In this document: one piece after another, positions 27,831 to 38,908 of the stretch
How the letters are laid out: each line of letters begins with the position of its first letter
Position numbering within the stretch: position 1 is the first letter of the stretch
NCBI RefSeq assembly: GCF_029285175.1
Contig: NZ_JABEDH010000001.1
Coordinates: 1,302,001 to 1,366,000, forward strand
Length of the DNA stretch: 64,000 nt
Source of the DNA: Sulfitobacter sp. M05
GTDB lineage: Bacteria; Pseudomonadota; Alphaproteobacteria; Rhodobacterales; Rhodobacteraceae
Direction: 5' to 3'
Position numbers and translations under genes: made by a program
The notes under the pieces: generated by a model
The model's database searches: none
Seen by the model: the letters and a program-made list of their open reading frames with translations, nothing else
What the model was told of the DNA's origin: nothing

Positions 27831-28784
27831 CTATACGCCTGGTTCAACCTCGGAAGAGCCTTCAAATTCACCAATGCGCATGATTTCCCATACTAGCCTT
27901 ATCCCGCTGGTATCGTAAACCTTTTTTCGCACCTCTTCACCGAGGTTTTCGAGGTCTGCGGCGCTGGCGCCACCGGTATTTATCAGAAAATTCGAGTGTT
28001 TGGGCGACATCTGTGCGCCGCCCACTGTTGCCCCGCGCATACCCGCATCATCAATGACCTTCCAGGCTTTCAGGTCATGCACATCGTCCGCCTGACCGGT
28101 CGATGAGAAGCCTGCCGGATTGCGAAAGGTGCTGCCCGCGCTGCGATCTTTGGTTGGTTGGGTTTCGTCGCGTTTGCGCAATTGCTCTTCCATGCGCGTG
28201 TGCAACTCTGCCGGATCTCCCTTGGGCGGGGCAAATGTCGCCGAAACGATAATCGCCCCATCGGCCAAGTCACTCTGGCGATACCGAAAATTAAGATCAT
28301 CAGCGGTAAGGGTCACCAGCGACCCGTCGCGCAAAACAGCCTGCGCCGACACAAAACAATCCGCCGTATAGCTGCCGTAACAGCCTGCATTCATCCGCAC
28401 AGCCCCGCCGATACTGCCGGGAATGGTGCGCAGGAAGGTCAGGTCCAGCCCCGCATCCGCAGCCTTGCGGGCCACATGAGCGTCCAGCGCCGCCGCCCCG
28501 GCAATTACAAGCTTGCCGTCGGTCTCGATGCTGTTGAACCCGCGTCCAAGACGCACCACGACAGCATGTAATCCGCCATCACGCACAATCAGATTACTGC
28601 CGACCCCCATGGGGAAAACTGCCACATCATCCGGCAAATCGCGCAAAAAATCGCGCAAATCATCCAGATCGGCCGGTTGCAGCAGATAATCCGCAGGCCC
28701 GCCGACACGCAGCCATGTCAGATCACCTAAGCTACGCTGCGCTGTGAGTTTGCCGCGCGGTGTCGGCATATTGCTGCTTGTCAT
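27831..28784 (-). CDS. murB: UDP-N-acetylenolpyruvoylglucosamine reductase
   Basis: MurB is the FAD/NADPH enzyme that reduces enolpyruvyl-UDP-GlcNAc to UDP-MurNAc. The 317-residue product has the FAD-binding blocks [20 protein letters not shown] and [15 protein letters not shown], and the catalytic region S-T-F-R-N-P. A second in-frame ATG at 28769 would shorten it by five residues and is also possible. It sits 7 bp past the small membrane gene and precedes ddlB. Confidence 0.97.
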   Translation of the reverse strand: MTSSNMPTPRGKLTAQRSLGDLTWLRVGGPADYLLQPADLDDLRDFLRDLPDDVAVFPMGVGSNLIVRDGGLHAVVVRLGRGFNSIETDGKLVIAGAAALDAHVARKAADAGLDLTFLRTIPGSIGGAVRMNAGCYGSYTADCFVSAQAVLRDGSLVTLTADDLNFRYRQSDLADGAIIVSATFAPPKGDPAELHTRMEEQLRKRDETQPTKDRSAGSTFRNPAGFSSTGQADDVHDLKAWKVIDDAGMRGATVGGAQMSPKHSNFLINTGGASAADLENLGEEVRKKVYDTSGIRLVWEIMRIGEFEGSSEVEPGV

Positions 28785-28790
28785 GGGCTT

Positions 28791-29078
28791 TCACGATCCT
28801 TCAACACGGCTTTCTATCCATTTGCGCCGGATGCGACCCACAAACAGGCCAATCGCAAACGCACAGACCGCATACGTCGCTGCCGAGGCCTGCGCAATCA
28901 GTACATTCACTTCCAAAACCCGCGCATTCAACCCAAAGACCATCCAACACAGGTTCGCCCCCAGTCCGCCAAGAAGCACCACCAAGAACCAGAGAAACCG
29001 CCGTTTGTAACCACAGAAACAACAGGCGGCCATCCACAAGGCCAGCAACCCAAGCAAGGTGCCCAGAAGCGTGTTCAT
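28791..29078 (-). CDS. Small membrane protein in the murC-murB interval
   Basis: I cannot name this 95-residue protein. It has three predicted hydrophobic segments (about residues 5-20, 28-50 and 62-82) and a basic C-terminus (R-I-R-R-K-W), so it is probably an inner-membrane protein. Its start overlaps the stop of the first DUF2484 gene by 4 bp, and murB starts 7 bp after it, so it is part of the dcw operon. The coupling suggests a linked role, unproven. Confidence 0.7.
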   Translation of the reverse strand: MNTLLGTLLGLLALWMAACCFCGYKRRFLWFLVVLLGGLGANLCWMVFGLNARVLEVNVLIAQASAATYAVCAFAIGLFVGRIRRKWIESRVEGS

Positions 29079-29341
29079 GCAGCGGGGTCCTTTGAGCCGC
29101 CCATTTTACTGCGCACCCAGCGGCCCAGATAGATCACAGGCCAACGCAGGATCGAACACCCTCCCGCCAGCACCAGCAACCCGATCCAAGGCCCATGTTG
29201 CGCGGTGATGAACCCCAGCAATGGAATGCCGACAGCAATCAACACATAGGCGTTGCGCCAATGGTTATCGCGGCTTGGTGTCATCGCCAGAACATTGGCA
29301 AGCACCGCCCAACAACAGGCAAGGGTCAGCGACAGGCTCAT
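29075..29341 (-). CDS. DUF2484 family membrane protein (copy 1)
   Basis: The 88-residue membrane protein has two or three hydrophobic segments and a C-terminal basic motif. Its pattern (short polar loop, then P-L-L-G-F-I-T-A-Q-H-G-P-W-I-G-L) aligns with its neighbour at 29338-29589 (A-P-V-L-I-F-F-V-G-Q-Q-H-G-W-V-M-A-V). DUF2484 genes sit beside murC/murB in Rhodobacterales; the function is unknown. The start at 29341 gives a 4-bp overlap with the neighbour's stop; the frame extends upstream to 29578, but that portion is antisense-like and not used. Confidence 0.75.
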   Translation of the reverse strand: MSLSLTLACCWAVLANVLAMTPSRDNHWRNAYVLIAVGIPLLGFITAQHGPWIGLLVLAGGCSILRWPVIYLGRWVRSKMGGSKDPAA

Positions 29342-29589
29342 TGGGGCACCTGCGGGTTCTGTCCACGCAGCTTGGCGAGAATGAACTTCAGCGGGTTGCG
29401 AAACATTGACACAAAGGCCGCCAGCCCCAGCACCGCCATCACCCAACCATGTTGCTGGCCAACAAAGAAAATCAACACCGGTGCCGCAAGCAACAGAGCG
29501 ATACCCGGGACATACTGCCGGCGCATCGGCAGCATCGCCACCGCCACCGACGCAAACACCCAAAGGATACACATCCACATCAGCATCAT
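29338..29589 (-). CDS. DUF2484 family membrane protein (copy 2)
   Basis: This 83-residue protein has the clearest DUF2484 pattern: an N-terminal membrane helix, L-P-M-R-R-Q-Y-V-P-G, a second helix, Q-Q-H-G-W, and F-V-S-M-F-R-N-P-L-K-F-I-L. Two ATG codons lie in tandem at 29589 and 29586; GGATGG upstream suits both. It begins 61 bp after murC and overlaps copy 1 by 4 bp. The two copies look like a tandem duplication that has diverged. A role in lipid II or division membrane organisation is only inferred. Confidence 0.8.
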   Translation of the reverse strand: MMLMWMCILWVFASVAVAMLPMRRQYVPGIALLLAAPVLIFFVGQQHGWVMAVLGLAAFVSMFRNPLKFILAKLRGQNPQVPQ

Positions 29590-29650
29590 CGTGTCACCAT
29601 CCAATGCCTTGGCATCACAGCCGGCGCGCCGGCGATGCCCATTTCTACAC

Positions 29651-31069
29651 TCACGCAGCGGCCCCTTTTGAAGTCGCCAGCTTTTCCGGCAATTCATTGG
29701 CCCATGCACTTATTGTACCGGCCCCAAGACAAACAACCATATCCCCCGGCCCGGCCTGTTCACGTACCAGCCGCGCCAGATCATCCTGATCCTGAACGCT
29801 GCGGGCATGGCGATGGCCGTGACGGATCAAACCGGCCACCAGATCATCGCGCGATGCCCCTGCAATCGGGTCTTCACCGGCGGCAAAGACTTCGGCAATG
29901 CCAACCACATCCGCATCATTGAAACAGGCGCAGAACTCATCAAAGTGATGGCTCAGCCGTGAATACCGGTGCGGCTGATGCACCGCGATGACACGCCCCT
30001 CGGTTGCCTGACGTGCCGCTTTCAGCACGGCTGCGATTTCGACCGGATGGTGGCCGTAATCATCAATGATGGTCACACCGTCAACTTCACCCACTTTCGT
30101 AAAGCGCCGGTTAACACCGCCAAAAGCCGCCAAAGCCGCCCGAATTTCCTCAAGCTTCATTCCCAGATGTCTGGAGATCGCCACTGCGGCCAGCGCGTTC
30201 GAGACGTTATGATCCCCCGGCATCGGCAAGGCACAGTCCTCGATCACCACATCCTCGGCCTGAAAATGAATGTCGAAATGCGCCACGCCCGCCTTGTAAT
30301 GCAGGTTGCGGGCACGCACATCGGCCTGCGCGTTAAACCCATACGTCAGCACCCGCCGGTCGGTGATCTTGCCCACCAGCTTTTGCACCTCTTCATGATC
30401 AGTGCAGCAGACAGCCAAGCCGTAAAACGGAATGTTGGACACAAAATCAACGAAGCCCTGGCGCAGGGTGTCAAAGTCGCCCCAATGTTCCATATGTTCG
30501 GGGTCGATATTCGTCACGATGGCAATGGTTGCGGGCAAGCGGTTGAATGTGCCGTCGCTTTCGTCGGCCTCGACCACCATCCATTCGCCCTGCCCCATAC
30601 GCGCGTTTGAGCCGTAAGCGTGGATAATCCCGCCATTCACCACGGTGGGGTCAATACCGCCCGCGACCAGAAGTTCCGCCACCATCGTTGTGGTGGTGGT
30701 CTTGCCATGGGTTCCCGCCACCGCAATGTTTGATTTCAGGCGCATCAGCTCGGCCAGCATTTCAGCTCGGCGCACAATAGGCAGCCCCGCCAGACGCGCA
30801 GCATCCAGTTCCGCATTGCCCGGTTTGATCGCCGAGGAAATCACGATGACTTCGGCACCTTTGATGTTCTCAGCCCGCTGCCCCTCAAAGATCGTTGCCC
30901 CCAGCCCCTTCAAACGGTCAGTGATCTTGGTCGCCTTCAGGTCCGACCCTTGCACGGTATAGCCGTGGTTCAACAAAACCTCTGCAATCCCCGACATGCC
31001 GATGCCACCGATCCCGACAAAATGGATCGGCCCCACATCGGTGGGCAATTTGGTTGCAGCAGCGTTCAT
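29651..31069 (-). CDS. murC: UDP-N-acetylmuramate-L-alanine ligase
   Basis: MurC adds the first peptide residue, L-Ala, to UDP-MurNAc. The 472-residue Mur ligase has the N-terminal G-I-G-G-I-G-M-S-G nucleotide loop, the ATP loop G-T-H-G-K-T-T-T-T, the central [10 protein letters not shown] motif and a C-terminal D-D-Y-G-H-H-P-V-E block. It starts 4 bp inside the murG stop, so translation is coupled. Confidence 0.98.
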   Translation of the reverse strand: MNAAATKLPTDVGPIHFVGIGGIGMSGIAEVLLNHGYTVQGSDLKATKITDRLKGLGATIFEGQRAENIKGAEVIVISSAIKPGNAELDAARLAGLPIVRRAEMLAELMRLKSNIAVAGTHGKTTTTTMVAELLVAGGIDPTVVNGGIIHAYGSNARMGQGEWMVVEADESDGTFNRLPATIAIVTNIDPEHMEHWGDFDTLRQGFVDFVSNIPFYGLAVCCTDHEEVQKLVGKITDRRVLTYGFNAQADVRARNLHYKAGVAHFDIHFQAEDVVIEDCALPMPGDHNVSNALAAVAISRHLGMKLEEIRAALAAFGGVNRRFTKVGEVDGVTIIDDYGHHPVEIAAVLKAARQATEGRVIAVHQPHRYSRLSHHFDEFCACFNDADVVGIAEVFAAGEDPIAGASRDDLVAGLIRHGHRHARSVQDQDDLARLVREQAGPGDMVVCLGAGTISAWANELPEKLATSKGAAA

Positions 31070-32166
31070 GTCTTTTTTCCTTGATCTGCAAGATCCTCAA
31101 CCAATGCCGCCAGCGCTTCGGCCGCTTCTGGCTTGCCCACCGACAAGGCGGCGCTGGCCATCTGCAAAGCAATTTCCGGCATGCTGAGGATTGTTTGAAT
31201 TTGTTCGGTCAGCGTATCAGGCGAGGCTTCCTGCTCTGTCAACATGACAGCGGCACCGGCATCAACCAAGCCGCGCCCGTTGGCGGTTTGTTCATCCCGG
31301 ATCGCAGCCGCCAGCGGCACGAGGATCGAGGGCCGTCCGATCACCGACATATCCGCCACGGTTGACGCGCCAGCGCGGGTGATCACCAACTGCGCCTCGG
31401 ACATGCGGCGTGGCACATCCTCAAAAAACGGCTGGACGTCGGCGTTGATCCCGTTGTCGCGGTAAAACGCAATCACCCGTTCGCCATCTTCATCACGGGC
31501 CTGATGGCTGACGCGGATATTTTTCAACATCTCCATCGGCAGAGCGGCAATCGCGGGTGGCACCACTTCACTCAGGATACGCGCCCCCTGCGAACCGCCC
31601 ATCACCAGCAATTCCATCGGGTAATCGCCGGGCGGGATATACCCCGCGCCTGCCCGTTCCAAAACAGAGGCCCGTACCGGATTGCCCACATGCACACCTT
31701 CAACACCGTCCGGTAATTCGGTTGGCCATGTTCCGCAGGCAACCCTATCGACACGCTTGGCAAACAGTTCGTTCACGCGTCCCAAGACACCGTTTTGTTC
31801 ATGTATTATCCGCGGCAGGCGCAGCATTGTTGCCGCCCCCAGCGCCGGGATCGACGGGTATCCGCCAAAGCCGACAACCACACTTGGCCGGTCGCGCAAC
31901 ATGCGCCATGCGGCCCCTACTGTTCCGGCCAATATACGGAAAGGCACCATGGCCTTGGCCGCCAGACCACCACGCGCAAAGGTGGCCGAGCTGACTTGCA
32001 CAATTTCAACCGCGTCTGGGAAGCCGCCAACATATCGCGCACCGCGCGCATCCGTGGACAGGCGCACCCGCCAACCGCGCGCCAGCATCACTTCGGCCAA
32101 AGACTGTGCCGGGAACATATGTCCGCCTGTGCCGCCCGCAGCAATGATCAACAAAGGCGCACTCAT
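31066..32166 (-). CDS. murG: Undecaprenyldiphospho-muramoylpentapeptide beta-N-acetylglucosaminyltransferase
   Basis: MurG adds GlcNAc to lipid I, giving lipid II, at the inner face of the membrane. The 366-residue GT-B enzyme shows the N-terminal [12 protein letters not shown] loop, [18 protein letters not shown] near the linker and the donor-binding region [11 protein letters not shown]. It overlaps ftsW and murC by 4 bp at either end. Confidence 0.98.
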   Translation of the reverse strand: MSAPLLIIAAGGTGGHMFPAQSLAEVMLARGWRVRLSTDARGARYVGGFPDAVEIVQVSSATFARGGLAAKAMVPFRILAGTVGAAWRMLRDRPSVVVGFGGYPSIPALGAATMLRLPRIIHEQNGVLGRVNELFAKRVDRVACGTWPTELPDGVEGVHVGNPVRASVLERAGAGYIPPGDYPMELLVMGGSQGARILSEVVPPAIAALPMEMLKNIRVSHQARDEDGERVIAFYRDNGINADVQPFFEDVPRRMSEAQLVITRAGASTVADMSVIGRPSILVPLAAAIRDEQTANGRGLVDAGAAVMLTEQEASPDTLTEQIQTILSMPEIALQMASAALSVGKPEAAEALAALVEDLADQGKKT

Positions 32167-33332
32167 CGGAAGCGGCTCCGGCCCAGAATATCCGAAATCT
32201 CGCCCTGTGGACGGGTGCGGGTAAACGCCAACAACATGCCCACCGCAATGCCCGAGGCAATGACCGAAGAGCCACCGTAGCTGACAAACGGCAGGGTCAT
32301 TCCTTTGGCCGGCAGCAACCGCACAGCCACACCCATATTGATCATGGCCTGAACGCCAAACATGCAGGCAAGCCCGGTGCCCGCAAGACGAATAAACGGA
32401 TCACGTTCGCGCACCAGCCGCAGCAGGGAACGCACAACAACACCGGTATAAAGCGCAATAATACACATCACCAAAACCAAACCATATTCTTCTGCGGCAA
32501 CCGCGATGATAAAATCCGTATGAGCATCGGGCAGCGACCACTTCACTTCGCCCTCCCCGACACCAACGCCGAACAGGCCACCTTCGCGGATGGCATTCGT
32601 GGCATAACCCAACTGCGTTGTCGGGTCGACATCAGGGCTGAGGAACCCGTCAATGCGCCGGGCAAAATGTTCTGAATTGGCATATGCCACTGTGCCGGCA
32701 ATCACCACCATCGCAGCCATTCCCACCAGCAACACCATTGGCGCACCGGCGACAAAATACATCACGCCCCAGCCAAACAGAACCAGACAGGCCTGCCCAA
32801 AATCAGGCTGCAATGCCAGCATCAGCACAATCGCGATACACAGGGCAAAGGACCAGACCTTACCTGGAGGGCCGCTGATCTCAAGAGACGCCGCCATCAT
32901 CCACGCCGAAGCCACAACAAATCCGGGCTTGAGGAATTCAGAGGGTTGCACAGAGGCAAACCCAAGCGAATACCACCGGGTTGCCCCCTTACCAAAGTCC
33001 GTTCCCAGAAACGGTAACAACGCCAGCGCAACAAAAGCCACAAGGAACCCGACAATTGCCAGACGTCGCACAACAAGCGGTGACATCATCGAGGTCAGCA
33101 ACATTGCAACGATCGCCAGACTGCCAAAGGCCGCTTGCCGTTGAACATAGTGAAACGGCTGAAACCCATTGCGCTCGGCCAATGGCACCGAGGCTGCAAA
33201 GCCTAGCAAAAGCCCGACTGCAAACAACATCAACACGCAGGACAATGCCCACCGGTCTACGGTTCGCCACCATTTTGGAAGAATCGGTTCGCCGTCGACC
33301 ACCCGAACGGTACCGTGCGCCATCGCTGTCAT
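32163..33332 (-). CDS. ftsW: Peptidoglycan glycosyltransferase FtsW (SEDS family)
   Basis: FtsW is the septal SEDS glycan polymerase, working with FtsI. The 389-residue product is a polytopic membrane protein (about ten helices) with the SEDS landmarks: Q-P-D-F-G after the loop near residue 190, and P-F-V-S-Y-G-G-S-S near the C-terminus. A cytoplasmic N-terminal stretch of ~25 residues precedes the first helix. The gene starts the murG-murC-murB unit; upstream is a 146-bp gap before the peroxiredoxin-like gene. Confidence 0.97.
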   Translation of the reverse strand: MTAMAHGTVRVVDGEPILPKWWRTVDRWALSCVLMLFAVGLLLGFAASVPLAERNGFQPFHYVQRQAAFGSLAIVAMLLTSMMSPLVVRRLAIVGFLVAFVALALLPFLGTDFGKGATRWYSLGFASVQPSEFLKPGFVVASAWMMAASLEISGPPGKVWSFALCIAIVLMLALQPDFGQACLVLFGWGVMYFVAGAPMVLLVGMAAMVVIAGTVAYANSEHFARRIDGFLSPDVDPTTQLGYATNAIREGGLFGVGVGEGEVKWSLPDAHTDFIIAVAAEEYGLVLVMCIIALYTGVVVRSLLRLVRERDPFIRLAGTGLACMFGVQAMINMGVAVRLLPAKGMTLPFVSYGGSSVIASGIAVGMLLAFTRTRPQGEISDILGRSRFR

Positions 33333-33478
33333 GACTGTCTGCCTTACACTGCCTCAAACGCCCCTTAGGGCCAGCCCCATTCTTGGGGTCTATCGAACAA
33401 GTATAAACAGATTTCGCCCCACAAGCTAGGGGGTTTCCGCCGCAAACCATCGCCTGCGGCGCAAGATTTGCCCCGTCC

Positions 33479-34006
33479 TTAGGCTGTCACGTGGGTTCCG
33501 CGAATTGGATAACCATTTGCCCGGATAAATTTGATCCCATTTTTGATACTCTCCAGTTCGGGCCGCGCGAAGGGCGCATTCGAAATGTCGATGATCTGGA
33601 TATCACCTTTGTCGTTGATCACAAAAAGCCCCGGCTCCGGGAAGGGCCGGTCGGTTTCCTGCGCGCTGCGCGGGTCCGAGATATAGAGCCCAAGCGCCTG
33701 CATCTGGGCGATATCCAGCCCGTATCCCATGTTCAGCGTCAGTTCTTTTTCGTCCACCATCGTCTGCGCCTTGGGTTCGGGATCGCCGGAAACGACAACA
33801 ACATCGACCCCCAGATCGTTGAAATCGCTCACCAAACCATCCAGCTTGGCCAGATAGGTTTTGCAAATCGGGCAATGCAATCCGCGATACACCACGACAA
33901 GCTGCCAATCCTGCCCGCCTTGCGGCACACCCAGCGTCAGGGTTCCGCCGCCCAATTGTGCGACCTTTTGTGTGGGAAAGCGGCTACCTGCGGCCAATCC
34001 TGTCAT
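33479..34006 (-). CDS. Peroxiredoxin-like (AhpC/TSA/redoxin) protein
   Basis: This 175-residue thioredoxin-fold protein has a C-P-I-C motif at residues 45-48 (R-G-L-H-C-P-I-C-K), the position of the peroxidatic Cys in AhpC/TSA proteins, followed by V-V-S-G-D-P-E-P. It should reduce peroxides or thiols. The start at 34006 has AAGGA at the right distance; an ATG at 34012 lies directly on that site, and the frame continues to 34186 with no coding character. It is divergent from the BaiN-type flavoprotein gene (115 bp apart), which may share a redox role. Confidence 0.82.
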   Translation of the reverse strand: MTGLAAGSRFPTQKVAQLGGGTLTLGVPQGGQDWQLVVVYRGLHCPICKTYLAKLDGLVSDFNDLGVDVVVVSGDPEPKAQTMVDEKELTLNMGYGLDIAQMQALGLYISDPRSAQETDRPFPEPGLFVINDKGDIQIIDISNAPFARPELESIKNGIKFIRANGYPIRGTHVTA

Positions 34007-34121
34007 ATTCATTCCTTCGTGCTTGTGTCCAATTGAAGCCGAAGGTGACAGCCCACCCGCCCAGCAGCAAGGTTGTTCACAGCAACTTGACCGCCTCGCC
34101 ATGGCGTGAAAAGCGAGGGGC

Positions 34122-35300
34122 ATGGAATTCGATACGGTTATCATAGGTGCCGGTGCCGCTGGCATGATGTGCGCCGCCCATGCCAAGGGGCGTGTGCTGG
34201 TGGTGGATCACGCCAAAACGCCGGGTGAAAAAATCCGCATTTCCGGCGGCGGGCGCTGCAATTTCACGAATATGTACTGCGGTCCGGAGAACTTCCTGTC
34301 GGGCAACCCGCATTTCGCGAAATCCGCACTGGCCCGCTATACCCAATGGGATTTCATCGCGCTGGTCGATGCCCATGGTATTGCTTGGCACGAAAAGACA
34401 CTCGGCCAGTTGTTCTGTGACACTTCCGCCAAAGAGATCGTCGCAATGCTGCGCCGGTTGATGGAGGACGCGGATGTTGATCTACGCCTGAACACCAGCG
34501 TCACTGGCATCCAAAAGACAGGAAATCACTTTAAAATCGCACTTCAACAGGCTGATAAAAAATCGCAAATTCAGACATCTAACCTTGTCATCGCCACCGG
34601 TGGAAAATCCATCCCCAAGATGGGTGCCACCGGTTTTGCCTATGACGTCGCCCGCCAGTTCAACATTCCCGTGACCGCCACCCGCGCCGGTCTTGTGCCC
34701 TTTACCTTTGAAAACGGTCGTTTCGCTGGCATCTCCGGCACGGCCACACCTGCAAAAATCACCGCAGGCGGCACCACCTTTGAAGAGGCTCTGCTGTTTA
34801 CCCACCGCGGGCTGTCCGGCCCTGCGGTGCTGCAAGCTTCCTCCTATTGGCACGAGGGCGAGGCAATCACCCTGAACCTTATTCCCGCCAACGACATGTT
34901 GGAGAAATTGCGGGCCCAGCGCCAGACTTCGGGACGCAAGAATTTTACCACCGAACTGGCCCACCACCTGCCCGCCCGATTGGTTGAGCACCTTGCCACA
35001 GAATTCGACCTGACCGGCAATCTTGCCGATTGGTCCGACACCCGGCTGACTGAACTCACCGACACGCTTGCCGCATGGCAGATCATCCCCGGCGGCACCG
35101 AAGGATACCGCACCGCCGAAGTCACCCTTGGCGGCATTGACACCGACACGCTATCGTCGAAAACGATGATGTCAAAAGACGTTGATGGCTTGTATTTCAT
35201 CGGTGAAGCGGTTGACGTCACCGGCTGGCTGGGCGGGTTCAATTTTCAATGGGCGTGGTCTTCGGGCATGGCCGCCGCACGGGCGATCAGCGGCCAATAA
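34122..35300 (+). CDS. HI0933/BaiN-family flavoprotein (NAD(P)/FAD-dependent oxidoreductase)
   Basis: The 392-residue protein has an N-terminal dinucleotide-binding motif G-A-G-A-A-G (about 9-14), then [16 protein letters not shown], the signature of the HI0933/BaiN family, and C-terminal [20 protein letters not shown]. These FAD enzymes reduce diverse substrates; the actual substrate here is unknown. The gene is opposite to the dcw genes, and its 3' end overlaps the murD 3' end by 14 bp in a convergent arrangement. Confidence 0.9.
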   Translation: MEFDTVIIGAGAAGMMCAAHAKGRVLVVDHAKTPGEKIRISGGGRCNFTNMYCGPENFLSGNPHFAKSALARYTQWDFIALVDAHGIAWHEKTLGQLFCDTSAKEIVAMLRRLMEDADVDLRLNTSVTGIQKTGNHFKIALQQADKKSQIQTSNLVIATGGKSIPKMGATGFAYDVARQFNIPVTATRAGLVPFTFENGRFAGISGTATPAKITAGGTTFEEALLFTHRGLSGPAVLQASSYWHEGEAITLNLIPANDMLEKLRAQRQTSGRKNFTTELAHHLPARLVEHLATEFDLTGNLADWSDTRLTELTDTLAAWQIIPGGTEGYRTAEVTLGGIDTDTLSSKTMMSKDVDGLYFIGEAVDVTGWLGGFNFQWAWSSGMAAARAISGQ

Positions 35301-36690
35301 CCACCTGTACCTGCGCGATGAAATCCTCCCCGCGCCGCTCGAAACTGTCGTATTGATCAAAACTCGCCGCTGCGGGTGCCAGCAAGACAACATCACCGTC
35401 TTCCGCTTCCGCGCTCGCCTGCGCCACCGCAGCCTCCATCGTACCGCAGACTTCGGCCTCGACATTTAACTGCATGGCAAACCTGGCCGCCTCGCGCCCG
35501 ATCACATAGGCCTTGCGCACAGACACACTGGCCTCTGCCAGCCCTTCCAGCCCGCCTTCCTTCTCCAACCCGCCACAAATCCAGCGGATATTTTTAAACG
35601 CAGCCAAGGCCTTGGCCGCTGAATCAACATTCGTTGCCTTACTGTCATTCACAAACCGCACGCCACCTGCTTCGGCAATGGTCTGACTGCGATGTGGCAG
35701 ACCACCAAAAGAATGAAACGCCAGCTCGATCACTTTCGGGGCCAGTCCCAGCGTCCGACAGGCCGCATAGGCCGCGCAGGCATTCTGGTGGTTATGCGCC
35801 CCCGGCAGCCCGGCGACAGCGCGCAGATCAATCGACGCAACCTGCTTGCCCTTGCGGTACTCAGACAAGAACCCCTTGCGCGCAAACACCTGCCACCCCG
35901 GGCCCGTCAACTTGCGGTCAACCGAAACACGGATCACCCGATCATCCGCCGGTCCCTCGCTCAACTGCCCGGCCAGAAACCGCCCCTCCTGCTCATCGAC
36001 ACCAATGACTGCCCGATCAGGTCCACCCTCGGCAAACAACCGGCGCTTGGCCGCGAAATACCCGCCCATGCCGTGATGTCGATCCAGATGATCAGGGCTA
36101 AGGTTGGTGAACACCGCAACATGCGGCGTCAGGTTACGTGCAAGGTCGGTCTGATAGGACGACAGTTCAAGGACCACCACCTCGCCATCCACCGCAGGAT
36201 CCAGATCCAGCACCCCGCGCCCGATGTTTCCCGCCAACTGGCAGGGCCGCTGCACATGCTCCAGAATATGGTGGATCAATGCTGAGGTCGTCGATTTACC
36301 GTTCGATCCGGTGACGGCCACAACCCGCGGGCTGGTTTCAAAATTGTCCCAATCCCGGGTGGCGAAGCTTTGGAAAAATAACCCTATGTCATTGTCCACC
36401 GGCACACCGGCCTCCAAGGCATAGCCCACCACTGGGTTAGGCGCGGGATAAAGATGCGGGATACCCGGCGAAACAATGAGACGCGCAATGCCGTCAAATG
36501 CCTGCGGTGATTTCAACTCCCGACAGTCAAATCCTTCGGCTTCGGCTCTTTCCCGTGCTGCCGGATTATCGTCCCAACACACAGGCTGCGCCCCACCCGC
36601 CCGCAACGCAATTGCCGCCGACAGACCAGAGCGCCCCAGACCCAAAACCGCCACCCGGCTGCCCGCCAAACCTTGCACTGGAATCATCAT
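35287..36690 (-). CDS. murD: UDP-N-acetylmuramoyl-L-alanine-D-glutamate ligase
   Basis: MurD adds D-Glu, the second peptide residue. The 467-residue Mur ligase has V-L-G-L-G-R-S-G at its N-terminus, the ATP loop [19 protein letters not shown] and C-terminal N-D-S-K-A-T-N. The ATG at 36690 has AGGGG upstream; a second ATG follows directly. The open frame extends 49 codons further, through the divergent glsA gene's upstream region, and is rejected. It is isolated from the other dcw genes by glsA on one side and the BaiN-type gene on the other. Confidence 0.97.
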   Translation of the reverse strand: MMIPVQGLAGSRVAVLGLGRSGLSAAIALRAGGAQPVCWDDNPAARERAEAEGFDCRELKSPQAFDGIARLIVSPGIPHLYPAPNPVVGYALEAGVPVDNDIGLFFQSFATRDWDNFETSPRVVAVTGSNGKSTTSALIHHILEHVQRPCQLAGNIGRGVLDLDPAVDGEVVVLELSSYQTDLARNLTPHVAVFTNLSPDHLDRHHGMGGYFAAKRRLFAEGGPDRAVIGVDEQEGRFLAGQLSEGPADDRVIRVSVDRKLTGPGWQVFARKGFLSEYRKGKQVASIDLRAVAGLPGAHNHQNACAAYAACRTLGLAPKVIELAFHSFGGLPHRSQTIAEAGGVRFVNDSKATNVDSAAKALAAFKNIRWICGGLEKEGGLEGLAEASVSVRKAYVIGREAARFAMQLNVEAEVCGTMEAAVAQASAEAEDGDVVLLAPAAASFDQYDSFERRGEDFIAQVQVVIGR

Positions 36691-36760
36691 CTTACCCCTG
36701 TTAGCCTTGTTGCTGCACCATGATGCCATTGCGCGTCCTTCACAAGCCGGAGCCTGCACC

Positions 36761-37672
36761 ATGGCCGACCTTCCCACTCTTTTGCGCAATCTGAACACCA
36801 CGATGCGCGCAGATGACAACTGGGGCACCCCCGCCAATTACATTCCCGAATTGGCCGGTATCAACCCCGCCCAATTCGCCATCACAGTGATCACAGCGGA
36901 CGGCGCGGTTTACAGCGCCGGTGACTGCGACACCCGCTTTTCCGTGCAATCCATCACCAAGGTCTTCACCCTTGCCATCGCTTTGGGCCGTTCGGGCGAT
37001 CAACTCTGGAGCCGCGTGGGACGCGAACCCTCGGGCAGCGCCTTCAACTCCATCGTCCAGCTGGAGCGCGAACAGGGCCGCCCGCGTAATCCCTTCATCA
37101 ACGCCGGTGCCATTGTCACCACAGATGAGGTGCTTGCCGGTCGCGCCCCCCGTGACGCGCTGGCCGAAATCGTGCAATTCATCCGCACTGCTGCCGGTTC
37201 CGAAGACATCCACATCAACGAAGCCGTCGCCGCATCAGAAACCCAACATGGGCACCGCAACTTTGCGCTGGCGCATTTTCTGGCGTCTTTCGATAGTCTA
37301 AAAAACCCGCCTGATATGACACTTGGCACCTATTTCCACCATTGCGCGCTGGAAATGACCACCACCCAACTGGCCCAATCCGGCCGTTTCCTGATGGGGG
37401 CCGCCAACATGCCGAAACTAATTTCCACCGCACGCGTGCGCCGCCTGAACGCCCTAATGCTGACCTGCGGACATTATGACGGATCAGGCGATTTCGCCTA
37501 CCGCGTCGGCATTCCGGGCAAATCCGGCGTCGGCGGCGGCATTCTGGCCATTGTGCCGGGCAAGGCCTCTATCGCCGTCTGGTCCCCCGGGCTGAACCGC
37601 TATGGAAACAGCCACAAAGGCACCGAAGCACTTGCCACCCTCGCCCGTCAAATGAACTGGTCAATCTTCTAA
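36761..37672 (+). CDS. glsA: Glutaminase
   Basis: GlsA deamidates glutamine to glutamate and ammonia. The 303-residue serine-dependent beta-lactamase-like enzyme shows the family motif S-V-Q-S-I-T-K (Ser-x-x-Lys, about 64-70), the block [13 protein letters not shown], and a late G-K-S-G-V-G-G-G-I. The ATG at 36761 gives family-normal length. It is divergent from murD (70 bp between starts) and convergent with mraY. Its glutamate could serve MurD's substrate supply, but that is inference. Confidence 0.93.
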   Translation: MADLPTLLRNLNTTMRADDNWGTPANYIPELAGINPAQFAITVITADGAVYSAGDCDTRFSVQSITKVFTLAIALGRSGDQLWSRVGREPSGSAFNSIVQLEREQGRPRNPFINAGAIVTTDEVLAGRAPRDALAEIVQFIRTAAGSEDIHINEAVAASETQHGHRNFALAHFLASFDSLKNPPDMTLGTYFHHCALEMTTTQLAQSGRFLMGAANMPKLISTARVRRLNALMLTCGHYDGSGDFAYRVGIPGKSGVGGGILAIVPGKASIAVWSPGLNRYGNSHKGTEALATLARQMNWSIF

Positions 37673-37784
37673 GGACCTGCCGCCCGCATCGCGCCCATCT
37701 TCATCTTGCCCTTAAACTCAAAGACAAGGCTGGCCCCGCCCGCACCATTGGCCCAGGCGCGGTACTGCTGAACCAAAGTCGGGC

Positions 37785-38867
37785 CTAGCGTACCTTCAGC
37801 GTGGCAAGCCCGATCATCGCAAGGATCAGCGAAATGATCCAGAACCGGATCACGATCTGTGGCTCGGCCCAGCCCTTTTTCTCATAGTGGTGATGGATCG
37901 GTGCCATCAGAAACACCCGCTTGCCTGTGCGCTTAAAATACAACACCTGTATCATCACTGACAAAGCCTCAGCGACAAAGACACCGCCCACAACGGCAAA
38001 GACGATCTCATGCTTGGCTGCCACCGCAATGGCCCCCAGCGCGCCCCCCAAAGCCAATGATCCGGTATCGCCCATAAACACTGCCGCTGGCGGCGCGTTA
38101 TACCAAAGAAAGCCCAGACCACCACCAATCAACCCCATGGTAAAGACCAACATCTCACCGGTTCCTGGCACATAATGCAGCCCCAGACCCTCGGTGAAAT
38201 CGACCCGGCCCACAACATAGGCAATCACCCCCAGCGTTGCGGCAGCAATCATCACTGGCATAATCGCCAACCCGTCCAAACCGTCGGTCAGGTTGACCGC
38301 ATTGGCCGCCCCAACAATAACGATCACCGCAAAGGGCACAAAGAAGACCCCCATATTAATCAATGTGTCTTTGAAAACCGGCATGGCAAGCCGATACTGA
38401 AGCCCCTCAGGGTGATACATGCTGGCCCAGACCGCAGCGATGATGGAAATCAATAAGCCCAGCAAAATCCGCACCTTAGAAGACACACCTGCGGTATTTT
38501 GCTTGCTGACTTTGGCATAATCATCGGCAAACCCGATGGCAGCGAAACTCATGGTGACAAACAGCACCAGCCAGACAAACGGATTGTCCAGCCGCGCCCA
38601 AAACAAGGTCGATGTCAACAAGGCCCCGACGATCAGCAGCCCCCCCATGGTGGGTGTGCCGGCCTTAACAAAATGCCCCTCGGGACCGTCATCGCGGATC
38701 GGCTGGCCCTTGCCCTGCTTGCGGCGCAGCACTGCGATCAAGGGACGACCAAAGATGAACCCGAAAACCAGTGCCGTCAGAAAGGCCCCACCGGCGCGAA
38801 ACGTGATGTAGCGAAACAGGTTAAAGAAATCGCCGCCATCCGACAGTAGAGTCAACCAATAGAGCAT
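37785..38867 (-). CDS. mraY: Phospho-N-acetylmuramoyl-pentapeptide-transferase
   Basis: MraY makes lipid I from UDP-MurNAc-pentapeptide and undecaprenyl phosphate. The 360-residue polytopic membrane protein has about ten helices and the family motifs G-F-A-D-D-Y-A-K (catalytic Asp pair), [21 protein letters not shown] and [11 protein letters not shown]. It follows murF by 41 bp on the minus strand. Confidence 0.98.
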   Translation of the reverse strand: MLYWLTLLSDGGDFFNLFRYITFRAGGAFLTALVFGFIFGRPLIAVLRRKQGKGQPIRDDGPEGHFVKAGTPTMGGLLIVGALLTSTLFWARLDNPFVWLVLFVTMSFAAIGFADDYAKVSKQNTAGVSSKVRILLGLLISIIAAVWASMYHPEGLQYRLAMPVFKDTLINMGVFFVPFAVIVIVGAANAVNLTDGLDGLAIMPVMIAAATLGVIAYVVGRVDFTEGLGLHYVPGTGEMLVFTMGLIGGGLGFLWYNAPPAAVFMGDTGSLALGGALGAIAVAAKHEIVFAVVGGVFVAEALSVMIQVLYFKRTGKRVFLMAPIHHHYEKKGWAEPQIVIRFWIISLILAMIGLATLKVR

Positions 38868-38908
38868 TCAATGCACACCTTATCATCATCTTGTGGGAAC
38901 AAGTCCAC

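Noticed and set aside
33438..33461. Terminator between the peroxiredoxin-like gene and ftsW
   Set aside because: A 7-bp stem (CGCCGCA/TGCGGCG) exists, but no T-run follows on either strand.
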